64,000 nucleotides of DNA from an uncultured Sulfitobacter sp. (GTDB lineage Bacteria; Pseudomonadota; Alphaproteobacteria; Rhodobacterales; Rhodobacteraceae), in contig NZ_CANMQS010000001.1 of NCBI RefSeq assembly GCF_947500075.1, positions 930,001 through 994,000 on the forward strand, written 5' to 3'. A model generated the notes under the pieces. The model was not told the DNA's origin, made no database searches, and saw only the letters and a list, made by a program, of their open reading frames with translations. The position numbers and the translations under genes are program-made. Below, one piece after another: positions 9,857-19,197 of the stretch. The stretch's first letter is position 1. Every line of letters begins with the position of its first letter.

Positions 9857-10591
9857 TCAGGAAAACACCCGGAAATACAGCCAATCCGGCAAAAACTGGC
9901 TCAGCCGGAACACCATGGAAAACGCCCAGGGGAAGCTCTTTTTGAACTTCTGGGAGCCCATATGCTCAAACATCTCCCGGGCGGCGTCCTCAGGCGACAT
10001 GATGAACGGCATGCTGAAGTCGTTCTTCTGGGTCAGTTGGGTCTTGATGAAACCGGGATTGACCACCTGCACATCCACACCCGTCTTGCGCAGATCACCA
10101 TACATGCACTCCGCCAGCGACATGGTCGCGGCCTTGGATGCGGTGTAGCCAATGGATCCCGGCAGCCCCCTGAAACCGGTCAGGCTGGAGGTGATCACGA
10201 TATGACCCTCATCGCGGGCCACCATGGCGGGCACCACCTGCCCCATCACCCGCACCAAACCGGTGAAGTTGATATCCGCCATCGCCGTGGCCTGTGCCGC
10301 ATCCCAGTCCTGCGCGCCGAAGGGCCAGTAGACCCCTGCAAGAAACACCACACCGTCCACCTCTCCCACCGCTTCGGCAGCGGCAGCGACGCTGGCGTCG
10401 TCCGACACGTCAATGGTCTGCGCGGAGGCCTTGCCCGGCAGTTCCGCGACCAGTGCTTCCAGCTTGTCCGCTGACCGGGCGGACACAATCACCTCCGCCC
10501 CCGCGCGGTTCATCTTGTGGGCCAGTGCCGCACCCAGACCGTCGCTGGCACCAACCAGCCAATACCGTTTTCCCTGCCACGCGCGCATCAT
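9857..10591 (-). CDS. Short-chain dehydrogenase/reductase, last gene of the RpoE-linked operon
   Basis: A 244-residue SDR. The cofactor motif is GASDGLGAALA (residues 14-24), the catalytic set is SSL-x-GYTASKAA with Ser, Tyr and Lys in order, and NFTG holds the structural Asn. The C-terminus ends in a hydrophobic FLPDWLYFRVF segment that may touch membrane. Its ATG overlaps the DUF3833 stop codon by four bases. This is the terminal gene of a five-gene overlapping operon divergent from rpoE-chrR. The same gene set is known beside rpoE-chrR in Rhodobacter sphaeroides. The substrate is unknown; a membrane lipid product is a reasonable guess. Confidence 0.85.
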   Translation of the reverse strand: MMRAWQGKRYWLVGASDGLGAALAHKMNRAGAEVIVSARSADKLEALVAELPGKASAQTIDVSDDASVAAAAEAVGEVDGVVFLAGVYWPFGAQDWDAAQATAMADINFTGLVRVMGQVVPAMVARDEGHIVITSSLTGFRGLPGSIGYTASKAATMSLAECMYGDLRKTGVDVQVVNPGFIKTQLTQKNDFSMPFIMSPEDAAREMFEHMGSQKFKKSFPWAFSMVFRLSQFLPDWLYFRVFS

Positions 10592-11151
10592 GAGCCCTTT
10601 GGTCTGATCGTTGCCACAAGCTCAGCCACCTTGATGCCGAACTTACGGAACTGGCTGCGGTTCACGATCACGCCGCTGGGCGTCAGATACATCCAGTCCA
10701 CGGTGTTCAGCGTATGCCCGCCTGCCTCTTCCGGCAGTTGGATGGCATACCGCATCAGCGCCGCAGATCCTGCCAATGTGCCTTGCCCGCCTTTGACAAC
10801 ATCCGCTGCAATCGTTTCAAATCGGTTATTCTCACCCAGTTTGATCGTCCACTGCCGCTGCTGGGTTGACCCGTCGTTGTAGCGAAAATGTTCATCCATC
10901 ACGGCAACGTCACCGTCCCAGGTGATCCGAAAGTCCGCCACGAAAGTGCTGGTCACACGGCCCAGCGGGCCGAAGATTACCCCGTCGCACACCATATCCC
11001 CGTTCAGGTGGCGGCGCAGATCGAACGAGGGATATCCCTCCTCGTAATCCTCCGGGGTCTGGCCATAAAATGCCGCGTACCGACGGCGCAGAAACACGCA
11101 CATCAGCGTCAGCACGACACCCAGCAGAACAAACACCAGCGCTTCCATCAC
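10588..11151 (-). CDS. DUF3833 family protein
   Basis: A 187-residue protein with an N-terminal membrane anchor (residues 3-22) and a soluble domain with the DUF3833 features: GPLGRVTSTFVADF, WDG, MDEHFRYNDG and TVDWMYLTPSG. It has no lipobox. It overlaps its neighbours by ATGA on both sides. The family has no established biochemistry; its constant company with DUF1365, a flavoprotein and lipid-modifying enzymes suggests a role in handling modified membrane lipids. Confidence 0.82.
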   Translation of the reverse strand: MMEALVFVLLGVVLTLMCVFLRRRYAAFYGQTPEDYEEGYPSFDLRRHLNGDMVCDGVIFGPLGRVTSTFVADFRITWDGDVAVMDEHFRYNDGSTQQRQWTIKLGENNRFETIAADVVKGGQGTLAGSAALMRYAIQLPEEAGGHTLNTVDWMYLTPSGVIVNRSQFRKFGIKVAELVATIRPKGS

Positions 11152-12386
11152 AATTCCTCAACCGTCGGGACACGTGCGAGCAAGGCAATCGCACAGAGTT
11201 TCAAGACACAGGGCACACCCGCATAGAGCACAACCAGCAACCGGATCGCTTCCGGCGGGCTTTCTGCCCCATCCGTCTGCAATCCTGCATTCTCAAGTAG
11301 GGGAAGTAGGACGACCGCCGCCAAAGCCAACGTGAACTTTGAAACGAAGGACCAAAGACCAAACCCTTCGGCCGCAGACGGGCTGATTTTCGCCATCCGT
11401 GTGGCAAACATCGCAGGCAGCAGGGTCAGATCCGCCCCCAGCACCGCGCCGGACGCCACGCAGACCAGCGCAAACAGCCACACATCACCCGGCCCCAGAA
11501 ACAGCGCACCGCCAAAGGCCACAATGCCCAGCACCATCGCCAGCAACAGCACCCGTTTGCCGCCAAACCGTTCTGCCATCATGCTCCAAAACGGGGCCGC
11601 CACCGCCGCCGACAGGAAGAACAGCAGCAACAGCGGTCCTTCCCATCCCGGCGCTTCCAGCGCGCGCTCCACATAGAACAGGAAAAGGGTGGAACTGACG
11701 GCAACAGGGGCAGCATTCAGCAGCGCAATCAGCAAAAGCTGCCGCGCGAGGCTGTCTTTCAGAACCGCTCCAAAACCGGTTGAAGGCGGCAGGTCCACCG
11801 CGCGCCATTCGCCCTGCATGGCCAGCACAGCAAGGACCGCAAGTCCCACGAACCCCACCGCGAAACCGGCAAAGGGTGCGCCCATCCAGACGCCCAGCAC
11901 CACAGGCGCAACAGAAGCCGCACAAACCCCCAACAGCGCGCCGGTCTCACGCCACCGCGCCAGCAACAGATGCCCGCCCCGCGCCATCGCATCTGCCTTG
12001 GCCACGCCCTGCGCGTAAAAGCATATCGTCAGAAAGCTGAACCCGGAAAACACCAGCGTCAGCATCATCGCAAACCACAGCACCGGCGCAACCGGTGGCG
12101 CAACCGCAAACAGCCCGACCATCGCCACAGCCATCACCGCCGCCCCAATGCCAACGGCAACCCCGCGCTGATGCCGCAACCGTTCCGACAGCCGCCCCAG
12201 CAGCGGGTCCTGCACCACGTCAAGCAAGCGCAAGCCAAACAGAACCGTGCCCAACGCGGCCAATGACACCCCGTATTCGTCCACATAGAACTTCGGCGCA
12301 TGAATGTAGATCGGCAACCCCGCCGCCGACAGCAACGCCGCGAACAAAGCATAAGAGGGCAAACGCTGCGCGCGGGCAGTGCGCAT
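11148..12386 (-). CDS. MFS transporter of the RpoE-linked operon
   Basis: A 412-residue major facilitator of the GPH/sugar-cation symporter type, with about 11-12 hydrophobic segments. The early segment ends in DVVQDPLLGRLSERLRHQRG, the characteristic loop of that family. The ATG at 12386 overlaps the DUF1365 stop as TGATG; 42 upstream in-frame codons lie inside the DUF1365 gene and are unlikely to be used. Its place in a singlet-oxygen-type operon suggests it moves a lipid precursor or damaged lipid product rather than a sugar, but that is inference. Confidence 0.83.
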   Translation of the reverse strand: MRTARAQRLPSYALFAALLSAAGLPIYIHAPKFYVDEYGVSLAALGTVLFGLRLLDVVQDPLLGRLSERLRHQRGVAVGIGAAVMAVAMVGLFAVAPPVAPVLWFAMMLTLVFSGFSFLTICFYAQGVAKADAMARGGHLLLARWRETGALLGVCAASVAPVVLGVWMGAPFAGFAVGFVGLAVLAVLAMQGEWRAVDLPPSTGFGAVLKDSLARQLLLIALLNAAPVAVSSTLFLFYVERALEAPGWEGPLLLLFFLSAAVAAPFWSMMAERFGGKRVLLLAMVLGIVAFGGALFLGPGDVWLFALVCVASGAVLGADLTLLPAMFATRMAKISPSAAEGFGLWSFVSKFTLALAAVVLLPLLENAGLQTDGAESPPEAIRLLVVLYAGVPCVLKLCAIALLARVPTVEEL

Positions 12387-13144
12387 CAACGGCTCACGTC
12401 TTGGGTGGGGGGTTCCGGCCGGGACCGGAACGGTGCGCGTTTGACCCACAGCTTGACCGCCTGCCAGTGGATCAGGAACAGCACACGCCGCGCCCCAAAG
12501 GGCCGCCGCCACATCGCGCGCAGAATGCTGCGATTGCTCAGCGGCGCACGCGGCCCTTCCAGCGTGGCAATCAAACCACCATTACCCGCACTATAGTCGA
12601 TCCGGATCCCGATCTTGTCGGGCCGGATGTCGAAGCGGAACGTATATCCTCCTTCGACCGGCTGAAACGGCGAGACATGAAAGATCTTCGCCGCCTGCAA
12701 GTGGTCACTGGGCAGAATGGGCCGCAGATCATCGTGATGGCACAGATAGCAGTGGCGATCCCCGAAAGTGTTGCTGACCTCGGCAATCACACAGATCAAC
12801 GCCTCTTCTGCATCCCGGCAGAGCCAGAAACTGACCGGGTTGAACACATGGCCCAGAACCCGCGGCTGGGTCAGCAATTCAAGCCGCGCCACACCGGTGA
12901 TCTGATGTGTCGCCAACACCTCCCGCGCCCAGACAGCACCTGACCCGGCCTTCGGCGGCCCACCGTGATCCCTGTCCTGAACCGATGTCAGCCCCGCCCT
13001 GTTGCGCCCGAACAGGCACGGCGTCTGCAACGGGGCTTCTGCATCAAACAACACATAGTCGATCGAATACCGAAAGGCATTGTCCACAGCCCCTTTGCGG
13101 CCATGGAACGTATGCCCCGCGATATGATCAACCCTCTGCATCAC
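12386..13144 (-). CDS. DUF1365 family protein
   Basis: A 252-residue protein with the DUF1365 pattern: GHTFHGRKG, NAFRYSIDYVLFD, LLTQPRVLGHVFNPVSFWLC and EVSNTFGDRHCYLC. It has no signal peptide. It overlaps the upstream flavoprotein gene by ATGA and the MFS gene by one base. In many proteobacteria this protein is paired with the same flavoprotein and a cyclopropane fatty acid synthase-like methyltransferase; the methyltransferase is missing from this operon. A role in fatty acyl modification is inferred from that company. Confidence 0.87.
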   Translation of the reverse strand: MMQRVDHIAGHTFHGRKGAVDNAFRYSIDYVLFDAEAPLQTPCLFGRNRAGLTSVQDRDHGGPPKAGSGAVWAREVLATHQITGVARLELLTQPRVLGHVFNPVSFWLCRDAEEALICVIAEVSNTFGDRHCYLCHHDDLRPILPSDHLQAAKIFHVSPFQPVEGGYTFRFDIRPDKIGIRIDYSAGNGGLIATLEGPRAPLSNRSILRAMWRRPFGARRVLFLIHWQAVKLWVKRAPFRSRPEPPTQDVSR

Positions 13145-14460
13145 TCGGCTGCCATCGGCACAGCGGGTGTCGCGCGCAGCGCCTCCACCACGTTCACCGC
13201 TGACCGCAATCCATCTTCATGGAACCCATGCCCCATCCAGGCGCCGCAGAACCACGTGTTGCGATTGCCGTTGAAACCCGCAATCTGCTCCTGCGCGGCC
13301 AAAGCGTCCAGATCATACACCGGATGGCGCAGCGTGACCTGATCATAGATCAGCTCTTCGCGAATGCTGCGTTTGGTGTTGAGCGTCACAAAATGCGGAT
13401 CATCCATCGGGATCGGCTGAAGCGAATTCATCCAGTAGGTCAGATCAATCCGGTCGCTCTGCGCCGTGCGGTCCTCGGTATAGACCCAGGACGCCCAGGT
13501 CGACCGGCGCCTGGGCATGATGCTGGCATCCGCATGCAGCACAATGTCGTTGGGCTGATACTTGATCGCCCCAAGCGTGGCCACCTCCCGCGGGTCGGCA
13601 TCGCTCAGCATGGCAAGCGTGTCATCGGAATGGGTGGCAAAAACAACTTCGTCAAAGGCTTTCCAATCGCCGCCCCTCGCCTGCACTTCCACCCCAAAGC
13701 CCGTGCGCCTGACACCCGCAATCGGCGCGTTCAGCCGCACCTCAACCCCTTGCCCGCGCATCGCCGCTTCCAGCCGCGACACATAGGACTGCGAACCGCC
13801 CTGCACCGTGTACCACTGATGCTGGCCCGAATAGGCCAGCAGCGCATGGTTCTCGAAAAACGAAATCATCGCATGGGCGGGGAAATCCATGATCTTCTCC
13901 GTCGGCGTTGACCAGATCGCCCCCGACAGCGGCGTCAGATAGTACTTGCGGAAATACGTCCCCATTCCCAGCAGATCCAGAAACTCCCCAATGGTGAGGG
14001 TCTTGTTCCCCGACAGGCTGAGCGCCTGTTTGTTGAATTTCACGATGTCCCGGATCATCCGCAGAAAGCGTGGGTTCATCAGGTTCCGCTTCTGGGCAAA
14101 AATCGAATTGATGCTGTTGAGCGCATATTCCATCCGCCCGCCATCGATCGACGCCCCGAAGCTCATGTTGGACGTCACCACGGGCACGTCCAGTTTTTCA
14201 AACAACGCCGCAAGATGCGGATAATTGGCATAGTTGAACACGATAAACCCGGTATCCACCGGCTGATCCCCGTTCTTGCCCGCAACCACCGTCCGCGCAT
14301 GCCCGCCCAGCCGCGCGCCCGCTTCAAACAAGGTGACGTGATCGCGATCCGCCAGCATATGGGCCGCACCCATGCCGGAAATACCGGCACCGATCACGGC
14401 AATCTTACGAGGCGGCTGCGCGGTCAGGCGCGTCCCGAGTGTGGGGTCTTCAAAAGGCAT
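13141..14460 (-). CDS. FAD-dependent oxidoreductase, first gene of the RpoE-linked operon
   Basis: A 439-residue flavoprotein of the amine oxidase/desaturase type. The dinucleotide-binding motif is AVIGAGISGMGAA (residues 20-32), followed by FEAGARLGGHART and the DTGFIVFNY segment typical of the cyclopropane-synthase-associated flavoproteins. The C-terminal FAD contact is TWFCGAWMGHGFHEDGL. It heads the five-gene operon; its leader is about 32 bases from the proposed ECF promoter. The R. sphaeroides counterpart beside rpoE has, as far as I recall, been tied to furan-containing or unsaturated methyl fatty acids; that link is from memory and not visible here. Confidence 0.86.
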   Translation of the reverse strand: MPFEDPTLGTRLTAQPPRKIAVIGAGISGMGAAHMLADRDHVTLFEAGARLGGHARTVVAGKNGDQPVDTGFIVFNYANYPHLAALFEKLDVPVVTSNMSFGASIDGGRMEYALNSINSIFAQKRNLMNPRFLRMIRDIVKFNKQALSLSGNKTLTIGEFLDLLGMGTYFRKYYLTPLSGAIWSTPTEKIMDFPAHAMISFFENHALLAYSGQHQWYTVQGGSQSYVSRLEAAMRGQGVEVRLNAPIAGVRRTGFGVEVQARGGDWKAFDEVVFATHSDDTLAMLSDADPREVATLGAIKYQPNDIVLHADASIMPRRRSTWASWVYTEDRTAQSDRIDLTYWMNSLQPIPMDDPHFVTLNTKRSIREELIYDQVTLRHPVYDLDALAAQEQIAGFNGNRNTWFCGAWMGHGFHEDGLRSAVNVVEALRATPAVPMAAE

Positions 14461-14500
14461 AGAGGGTGACTTCCTGTGGTGGTGAAACGGTAAATAGGGT

Positions 14501-14526
14501 TACGCAGAGAACACGGGTCCGGATGT
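14501..14526 (-). promoter_or_regulatory. Candidate RpoE (ECF11-type) promoter for the flavoprotein operon
   Basis: Read on the minus strand: -35 ACATCC (14521-14526), a 16-base spacer and -10 CGTA (14501-14504), continuing as CGTAAC. The spacing equals that of the rpoE promoter on the other strand and of the TGATCC-N16-CGTA ECF11 consensus. The first two bases of the -35 differ from consensus, so it may be weaker. The start point would be near 14492. Confidence 0.6.
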
Positions 14527-14559
14527 AAAAGAGTTGCAAAGTTTTTTCTCACTCACCTT

Positions 14560-14585
14560 TGATCCACTTGGGCACTTGCCGCGTA
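14560..14585 (+). promoter_or_regulatory. RpoE autoregulatory promoter
   Basis: TGATCC at 14560-14565, a 16-base spacer and CGTA at 14582-14585. This matches the ECF11 (RpoE-ChrR) promoter consensus exactly in both boxes. The start point would be about 14592, which makes translation from codons upstream of it impossible on this transcript and helps place the rpoE start downstream. Confidence 0.75.
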
Positions 14586-14692
14586 CCCCTCTTATGCTAG
14601 CTCAAGTTACACCTTTGGAAACCCAAACACCCGCCGCAGCCATCATTGGACGCTCGGCCCAGGGGCTGTACGGGGTGGAAATGGCAGGAAAA

Positions 14693-15262
14693 ATGGGTGT
14701 GGCAAACGAAAAGCTCGGCTTTGATGCGGGCCAGCAGACAGACTGGGTGCAGATGATGGTACTGGTGCGGGATCATCAGGACCGATCTGCCTTCGCGGCA
14801 CTTTTCAATCACTTTGCCCCCCGCATCAAGGGCTTCCTGATCAAATCCGGCGCAGATGCCGCCATGGCGGAGGAATGCGCGCAGGACGTCCTGACAACGC
14901 TCTGGAACAAGGCCGGGCAGTTTGACCCGACCCGCGCTTCTGTGGCCACATGGATCTTCACCATCGCCCGGAACCGCCGCATCGACATGCTGCGCCGTCA
15001 GCGGCGCCCCGAACCCGAAGAATTGACATGGGGCCCCGAACCGGAACCCGATCAGGCCGATGTCATCGCCCTGCAACAAGACAGCGAAAACCTCAGCGCC
15101 GCCCTCGCCAAGCTGCCTGACGCCCAGCGCGATCTGATTGAGAAGGCCTACTTCGCCGATCTCAGCCAATCCGAAATCGCGCGCATCACCGGTCTGCCAC
15201 TTGGCACGATCAAATCCAGAATCCGGCTCGCACTCGACCGTCTGCGCCACGCCATGCAATGA
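14693..15262 (+). CDS. rpoE: ECF sigma factor RpoE (singlet-oxygen type)
   Basis: A 189-residue ECF sigma factor. Region 2 (about 25-95) includes FNHFAPRIKGFLIKSG and ATWIFTIARNRRIDMLRRQRRP; region 4 (about 130-185) ends in SQSEIARITGLPLGTIKSRIRLALDRLRH. The start at 14693 (GGAAAA upstream) is chosen because the RpoE promoter puts the transcript start near 14592 and because it gives family length; an ATG at 14681 is an alternative. chrR follows 15 bases later. In this family the sigma factor is held by ChrR and released by singlet oxygen or organic peroxides. Confidence in the family is high, in the exact start moderate. Confidence 0.9.
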   Translation: MGVANEKLGFDAGQQTDWVQMMVLVRDHQDRSAFAALFNHFAPRIKGFLIKSGADAAMAEECAQDVLTTLWNKAGQFDPTRASVATWIFTIARNRRIDMLRRQRRPEPEELTWGPEPEPDQADVIALQQDSENLSAALAKLPDAQRDLIEKAYFADLSQSEIARITGLPLGTIKSRIRLALDRLRHAMQ

Positions 15263-15277
15263 GTTTGAACAGGGACA

Positions 15278-15913
15278 ATGACGATCAAACATCACCCCCA
15301 GGAAGCCACACTGCTGGCCTATGCCACCGGCAATCTGCCCGAAGCCTTCAACCTGATCATCGCGGCCCATGTGTCGCTTTGTGACGACTGCCGCGCGGTG
15401 GTCGAAAGCTGCGATGCGGTGGGCGGCAGCCTGCTCGAAAGCGCCGCCGATGTGGCCATGTGCGCCGAAAGCCTTGAACGCACGATGGCCGCCCTCGACA
15501 CACCGCAGGCCCCGCGCCCCCCCCGCACGCCCGGCATCCTGCCTGCGCCGCTGCACCCCTATGTCGGGGGCGACCTTGACGCGGTCAAATGGCGTCCTGT
15601 CGGGATGGGCGTGAAACAAGCCATCCTGCCCACTTCCTCCGAGGCCAGCGCGCGTCTGCTGCGCATCCCCGCCGGTGTCGCGATCCCCGATCACAGCCAC
15701 GAAGGCAACGAACTCACACTGGTGCTGCAAGGGGCCTTCGCCGATGAGGGGGATCACTTCGCCCGTGGCGACCTCGAAGTGGCCGATAGCGATGTGACCC
15801 ACACACCCGTCGCAGCCCCCGGCGCGGACTGCATCTGCCTTGCCGTCACCGACGCGCCTCTGACATTCAAAGGCTGGCTCCCCCGCGTCGTCCAGCGCTT
15901 CGTCGGCATCTGA
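15278..15913 (+). CDS. chrR: Zinc anti-sigma factor ChrR
   Basis: A 211-residue cytoplasmic anti-sigma factor. The N-terminal ZAS domain has His6, His31, Cys35 and Cys38 (AAHVSLCDDC), the same spacing as the R. sphaeroides protein. The C-terminal cupin domain (about 95-200) has the second metal site: His139, His141 and Glu145 in IPDHSHEGNE plus His175 in DVTHTP. The ZAS domain binds RpoE; the cupin domain is needed for release in response to singlet oxygen in the known system. All residues needed for both functions are present, so the switch should work. Confidence 0.93.
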   Translation: MTIKHHPQEATLLAYATGNLPEAFNLIIAAHVSLCDDCRAVVESCDAVGGSLLESAADVAMCAESLERTMAALDTPQAPRPPRTPGILPAPLHPYVGGDLDAVKWRPVGMGVKQAILPTSSEASARLLRIPAGVAIPDHSHEGNELTLVLQGAFADEGDHFARGDLEVADSDVTHTPVAAPGADCICLAVTDAPLTFKGWLPRVVQRFVGI

Positions 15914-15918
15914 GCGGC

Positions 15919-15948
15919 AGGGCCTCTCCTAGGCCCTCCCTCTTTTTG
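15919..15948 (+). terminator. Rho-independent terminator after chrR
   Basis: Stem AGGGCCT (15919-15925) and AGGCCCT (15931-15937) with a five-base loop, followed by CCCTCTTTTT. It lies six bases after the chrR stop codon. Confidence 0.7.
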
Positions 15949-16008
15949 GCCATAAATATCTCAGAGAGTGTGAGAGACAGCGTCTCTCATAGACCGGCGT
16001 GCCGGTCT
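15938..16008. repeat. Dispersed repeat with hairpin, copy 2, plus an adjacent perfect hairpin
   Basis: CTCTTTTTGGCCATAAATAT followed by CTCAGAG and the perfect hairpin TGAGAGAC-AGC-GTCTCTCA (15971-15989); this is the second copy of the element at 4168. Next to it is AGACCGGC-GT-GCCGGTCT (15991-16008). The hairpins sit between the convergent chrR and rmuC genes and could terminate transcription from both sides. Confidence 0.55.
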
Positions 16009-16016
16009 TCGTGGCT

Positions 16017-17258
16017 CTACCCTTTCGGCCGCTCCAACGGCACAACGGAGGACGCAGGCCTTTCCTCCGCCAACTCTTCAAAATCGAAGTTGTGCAACCG
16101 GCCCGCACGTTTCGCGGATTTCTCAGCCGAGATCAGAATATCATCCACATCCTTGCGCGCCTGATTGAAATGCGTGTCCAGCTTGCCCACCCGCGTGACC
16201 AGCCTTTCCACATCCGCGTGCAGCATCCCCAACTCGCGGCGAATGGCCCCCGCCTGCTCCTGCATCCGCGCATCTTTCAGGATCGCCCGCATGGTGTTCA
16301 ACGTCGCCATGCAGGTGGTCGGTGATACGATCCAGACGCGCTTCTCAAACCCGTAGCGCGTCAACTCCCCGAAATTCGCATGCAACTCCGCATAGACCGC
16401 TTCCGACGGCAGGAACATCAACGCCCCGTCCGCCGTCTCCCCTTCGATGATGTAGCGCTCGGAGATGTCATCAATATGCTTGCGCACCGCGACTTTCATC
16501 GCGCGCACAGCGTCTTTCAGTGCATGGTCACTCTCCGCCGCCCGCAGCGCCTCATAGGCCTCCAATGGGAACTTGCTGTCGATCACAATCGGCCCCGGAG
16601 GGTTCGGCAGATGCACCAGACAATCAGGCCGCCGGCCGTTGCTCAGCGTGGCCTGCGAGGCATAGCTGTTTGCAGGCAGTGCCTTGCTGACGATGTCATG
16701 CAGCTGGATTTCGCCAAAACTGCCGCGCGTCTGCTTGTTGCTCAGGATATCCTGCAAGCTCAGCACATCGCCGCTCAACTTGGTGATGTTGTCCTGCGCC
16801 TTGTCAATCGCTGCCAACCGCTCCTGCAACTGCGTCAGACTGGTCGTGGTCTGCTTGGCCGAGCCATGCAGCGTCTGATTCATCCGCTCCTGCATCTCTG
16901 CCAAGGCCCGCTGGGACCGCGCGGCATTCTCCGCCAGCCGCTCCTGCATCTGCAATTGCACCGTGTTCAGCCGGGTCTCCATCGTCTGAATGACCTGCGC
17001 CTGCGCATTGGTCTGCGTGTCCGATACCGTCTGCAATCCGCCCTGCAACCGCTCTTGTGAGGCCCCCAACTGCTGCACATGCCCGCCCAGCACCTGCAAC
17101 TGCTGGCCCAGCGGTGCCGCCATACGCGCCGACCGCCCCGACGCACGCACTGCGACAATCAGCAACACCAGCATCAGCAGCACCACCGCCCCGGCGATGA
17201 GGGCGGCAATCACGCGGGGGTCATCCCACTGGTAGAAAACACCTGAAATTTCCATCAC
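16017..17258 (-). CDS. rmuC: DNA recombination protein RmuC
   Basis: A 413-residue protein with an N-terminal membrane segment (about 17-42), a long coiled coil (about 45-165) and the RmuC domain (about 175-390) with [41 protein letters not shown] and the [21 protein letters not shown] segment. RmuC limits inversions at short inverted repeats and is thought to be a PD-(D/E)XK nuclease. Its ATG overlaps the mutL stop by four bases, so the two genome-stability genes are co-transcribed and coupled. Confidence 0.93.
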   Translation of the reverse strand: MMEISGVFYQWDDPRVIAALIAGAVVLLMLVLLIVAVRASGRSARMAAPLGQQLQVLGGHVQQLGASQERLQGGLQTVSDTQTNAQAQVIQTMETRLNTVQLQMQERLAENAARSQRALAEMQERMNQTLHGSAKQTTTSLTQLQERLAAIDKAQDNITKLSGDVLSLQDILSNKQTRGSFGEIQLHDIVSKALPANSYASQATLSNGRRPDCLVHLPNPPGPIVIDSKFPLEAYEALRAAESDHALKDAVRAMKVAVRKHIDDISERYIIEGETADGALMFLPSEAVYAELHANFGELTRYGFEKRVWIVSPTTCMATLNTMRAILKDARMQEQAGAIRRELGMLHADVERLVTRVGKLDTHFNQARKDVDDILISAEKSAKRAGRLHNFDFEELAEERPASSVVPLERPKG

Positions 17259-19102
17259 GTCCGCCCGAAGAGCCGCTCAATATCGGCAAGTTTCAATTCC
17301 ACATAAGTCGGCCGCCCATGGTTGCACTGCCCCGAATGAGGCGTTGCCTCCATCTCTCTGAGCAGCGCGTTCATCTCTTCGCCCCGCATCCAGCGGCCCG
17401 ACCGGATGGAGCCATGACAGGCCACCCGGCTCAGGATCGCCTCGATCCGGGCCTGCAACAGCGTGCTGTCATTCTGATCAGCCAACTCGTCAAGAATATC
17501 GAGCAGCATCGCCCGCGCATCCACCTGCCCCAGAAGCGCCGGTGTCTCCCGGACCGCAATGGCACCGCCGCCAAAAGCTTCGATGCCAAGGCCGAACTGC
17601 GCAAAGGCCGCCTGCATCTCCAACAGCCGCGCACAATCCCCCGGCGACAGTTCCACGATCTCCGGGATCAGCAGGGCCTGCGCGGCCACGCCATTCTCTG
17701 CCATCTGGCGTTTCAGCTTCTCATAGACCAGCCGTTCATGTGCGGCATGCTGGTCGACAATCACCATACCTGTCGCGGTCTGGGCGATGATGTAATTCTC
17801 ATGCACCTGCCCGCGCGCGGTGCCCAGCGGATAATCCTGCGGCGCGTCATCGACCGGCGCGGCCGTCTCTTCAGCCGGGCTCTCCACCCGGCCCCAGACG
17901 CCGCGCGTTTCGGCAAACGCCGGGGCCTGCGCCTGCGAGGCCGCCATGCGCGCGCCAAGCGAGGGACGGTCCATCTGATACACCCGTGCCCCGCCCACCG
18001 GCTCCGCCTGCATGGCGCCCAGCGTGGCATCCGCCACCGTGGTGGAGGCCCGATGGCCCGCCTCTGCCAGCGCATGGCGCAGGGCCGACACGATCAGCCC
18101 CCGCGCCAGCCCCGGATCGCGGAACCGCACCTCGGACTTTGCCGGATGCACGTTCACATCCACCAGCGTCGGATCACAATCAATGAACAGCGCCGCCGCC
18201 GGATGGCGGTCCCGGCTCAGGAAATCAAAATATGCCCCCCGCAAGGCCCCGGTCAGCAGCTTGTCCTTCACAGGCCGCCCGTTCACAAACAGGAACTGCG
18301 CCACCGCCGCCCCCCGCGAATAGGTGGGCAATGCTGCAAACCCGGTCAGATGCAGCCCCTCCCGCTGGGCATCAATGGCCAGCGCATTGTCGGCAAATTC
18401 CCGCCCCATGACATCCGAAAGCCGCCCCCGCAGCGCCTCGAACAGATCGCCCTGCGCGGCACCAACCCGAAACACCTCACGCCCCGCGCCATCGCCGGAC
18501 ACATCGCGCAGCGTGAACTGCACAAACGGCTCCGCCATCGCCAGACGCTTGACCACATCCGCAATTGCCTGCGCTTCGGCGCGGTCGGTGCGCATGAACT
18601 TCAGCCGCGCCGGCGTGGCAAAAAACAGATCGCGCAGCGTCACCACCGTCCCGCTGTTCAAGGCCGCAGGCCGTACCGCACCCATCTTGCCACCGCTCAC
18701 ACGGATCTCCGCCGCGTCATGCCCTGCCGCGCGGCTCACGATACTCAACCGCCCCACCGCCCCAAGCGACGGCAGCGCCTCACCGCGAAAGCCAAACGTG
18801 TGGATGTTCAACAGGTCCGAGCCGTCAATTTTTGACGTCGCATGCCGCGACAGCGCCAGCGCCAGATCATCCGGCGCAATCCCGCAGCCATCATCCGTCA
18901 CCCGGATCAGCGTCTTGCCCCCGTCGGCATATTCCACCGTGATCCGGCGCGCCCCTGCGTCGATTGCGTTTTCAACCAGTTCCTTGACCGCAGAGGCCGG
19001 ACGTTCAACCACTTCGCCTGCCGCAATGCGGTTGATCGCTGCGTCGTCCAGCTGCCTGATCTGGGGCCGGTCTGTGGATATGTTGGGGTTAGGATGCGCC
19101 AT
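17255..19102 (-). CDS. mutL: DNA mismatch repair protein MutL
   Basis: A 615-residue MutL. The N-terminal GHKL ATPase shows [33 protein letters not shown] and [13 protein letters not shown]. The C-terminal domain carries the latent endonuclease motif [12 protein letters not shown] near residue 450, plus [10 protein letters not shown] and QCNHGRPT near the end, as in MutL proteins of bacteria lacking MutH. The ribosome binding site is weak (AGG 12 bases upstream). mutL leads a two-gene operon with rmuC. A terminator-like hairpin about 60 bp upstream of the start suggests attenuation or a separate upstream transcript. Confidence 0.96.
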   Translation of the reverse strand: MAHPNPNISTDRPQIRQLDDAAINRIAAGEVVERPASAVKELVENAIDAGARRITVEYADGGKTLIRVTDDGCGIAPDDLALALSRHATSKIDGSDLLNIHTFGFRGEALPSLGAVGRLSIVSRAAGHDAAEIRVSGGKMGAVRPAALNSGTVVTLRDLFFATPARLKFMRTDRAEAQAIADVVKRLAMAEPFVQFTLRDVSGDGAGREVFRVGAAQGDLFEALRGRLSDVMGREFADNALAIDAQREGLHLTGFAALPTYSRGAAVAQFLFVNGRPVKDKLLTGALRGAYFDFLSRDRHPAAALFIDCDPTLVDVNVHPAKSEVRFRDPGLARGLIVSALRHALAEAGHRASTTVADATLGAMQAEPVGGARVYQMDRPSLGARMAASQAQAPAFAETRGVWGRVESPAEETAAPVDDAPQDYPLGTARGQVHENYIIAQTATGMVIVDQHAAHERLVYEKLKRQMAENGVAAQALLIPEIVELSPGDCARLLEMQAAFAQFGLGIEAFGGGAIAVRETPALLGQVDARAMLLDILDELADQNDSTLLQARIEAILSRVACHGSIRSGRWMRGEEMNALLREMEATPHSGQCNHGRPTYVELKLADIERLFGRT

Positions 19103-19160
19103 GCCGCAAGACCTAGCATGATTGCACGCGATTCTGCCAGTGCCAGCGGCGTATCAGGCA

Positions 19161-19197
19161 AACGAAAACGGGTCGCCCCCGAGGGAGGGACGACCCG
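19161..19197 (-). terminator. Strong intrinsic terminator upstream of mutL
   Basis: On the minus strand an 11-bp stem pairs CGGGTCGTCCC with its complement across a short loop (CGGGTCG/CGACCCG arms at 19169-19175 and 19191-19197 on the plus strand), followed by TTTTCGTTTG. It faces the same way as mutL and lies 58 bp before its start, more than 300 bp after the preceding gene. Confidence 0.7.

Noticed and set aside
17318..18835. Long plus-strand open frame of 505 codons opposite mutL
   Set aside because: It is Arg/His/Pro-rich with no family pattern, lies fully antisense to a clear mutL gene and reflects high GC at third positions; similar shadows occur at 5827-6732, 24077-25240, 47980-49197 and 54552-56054.
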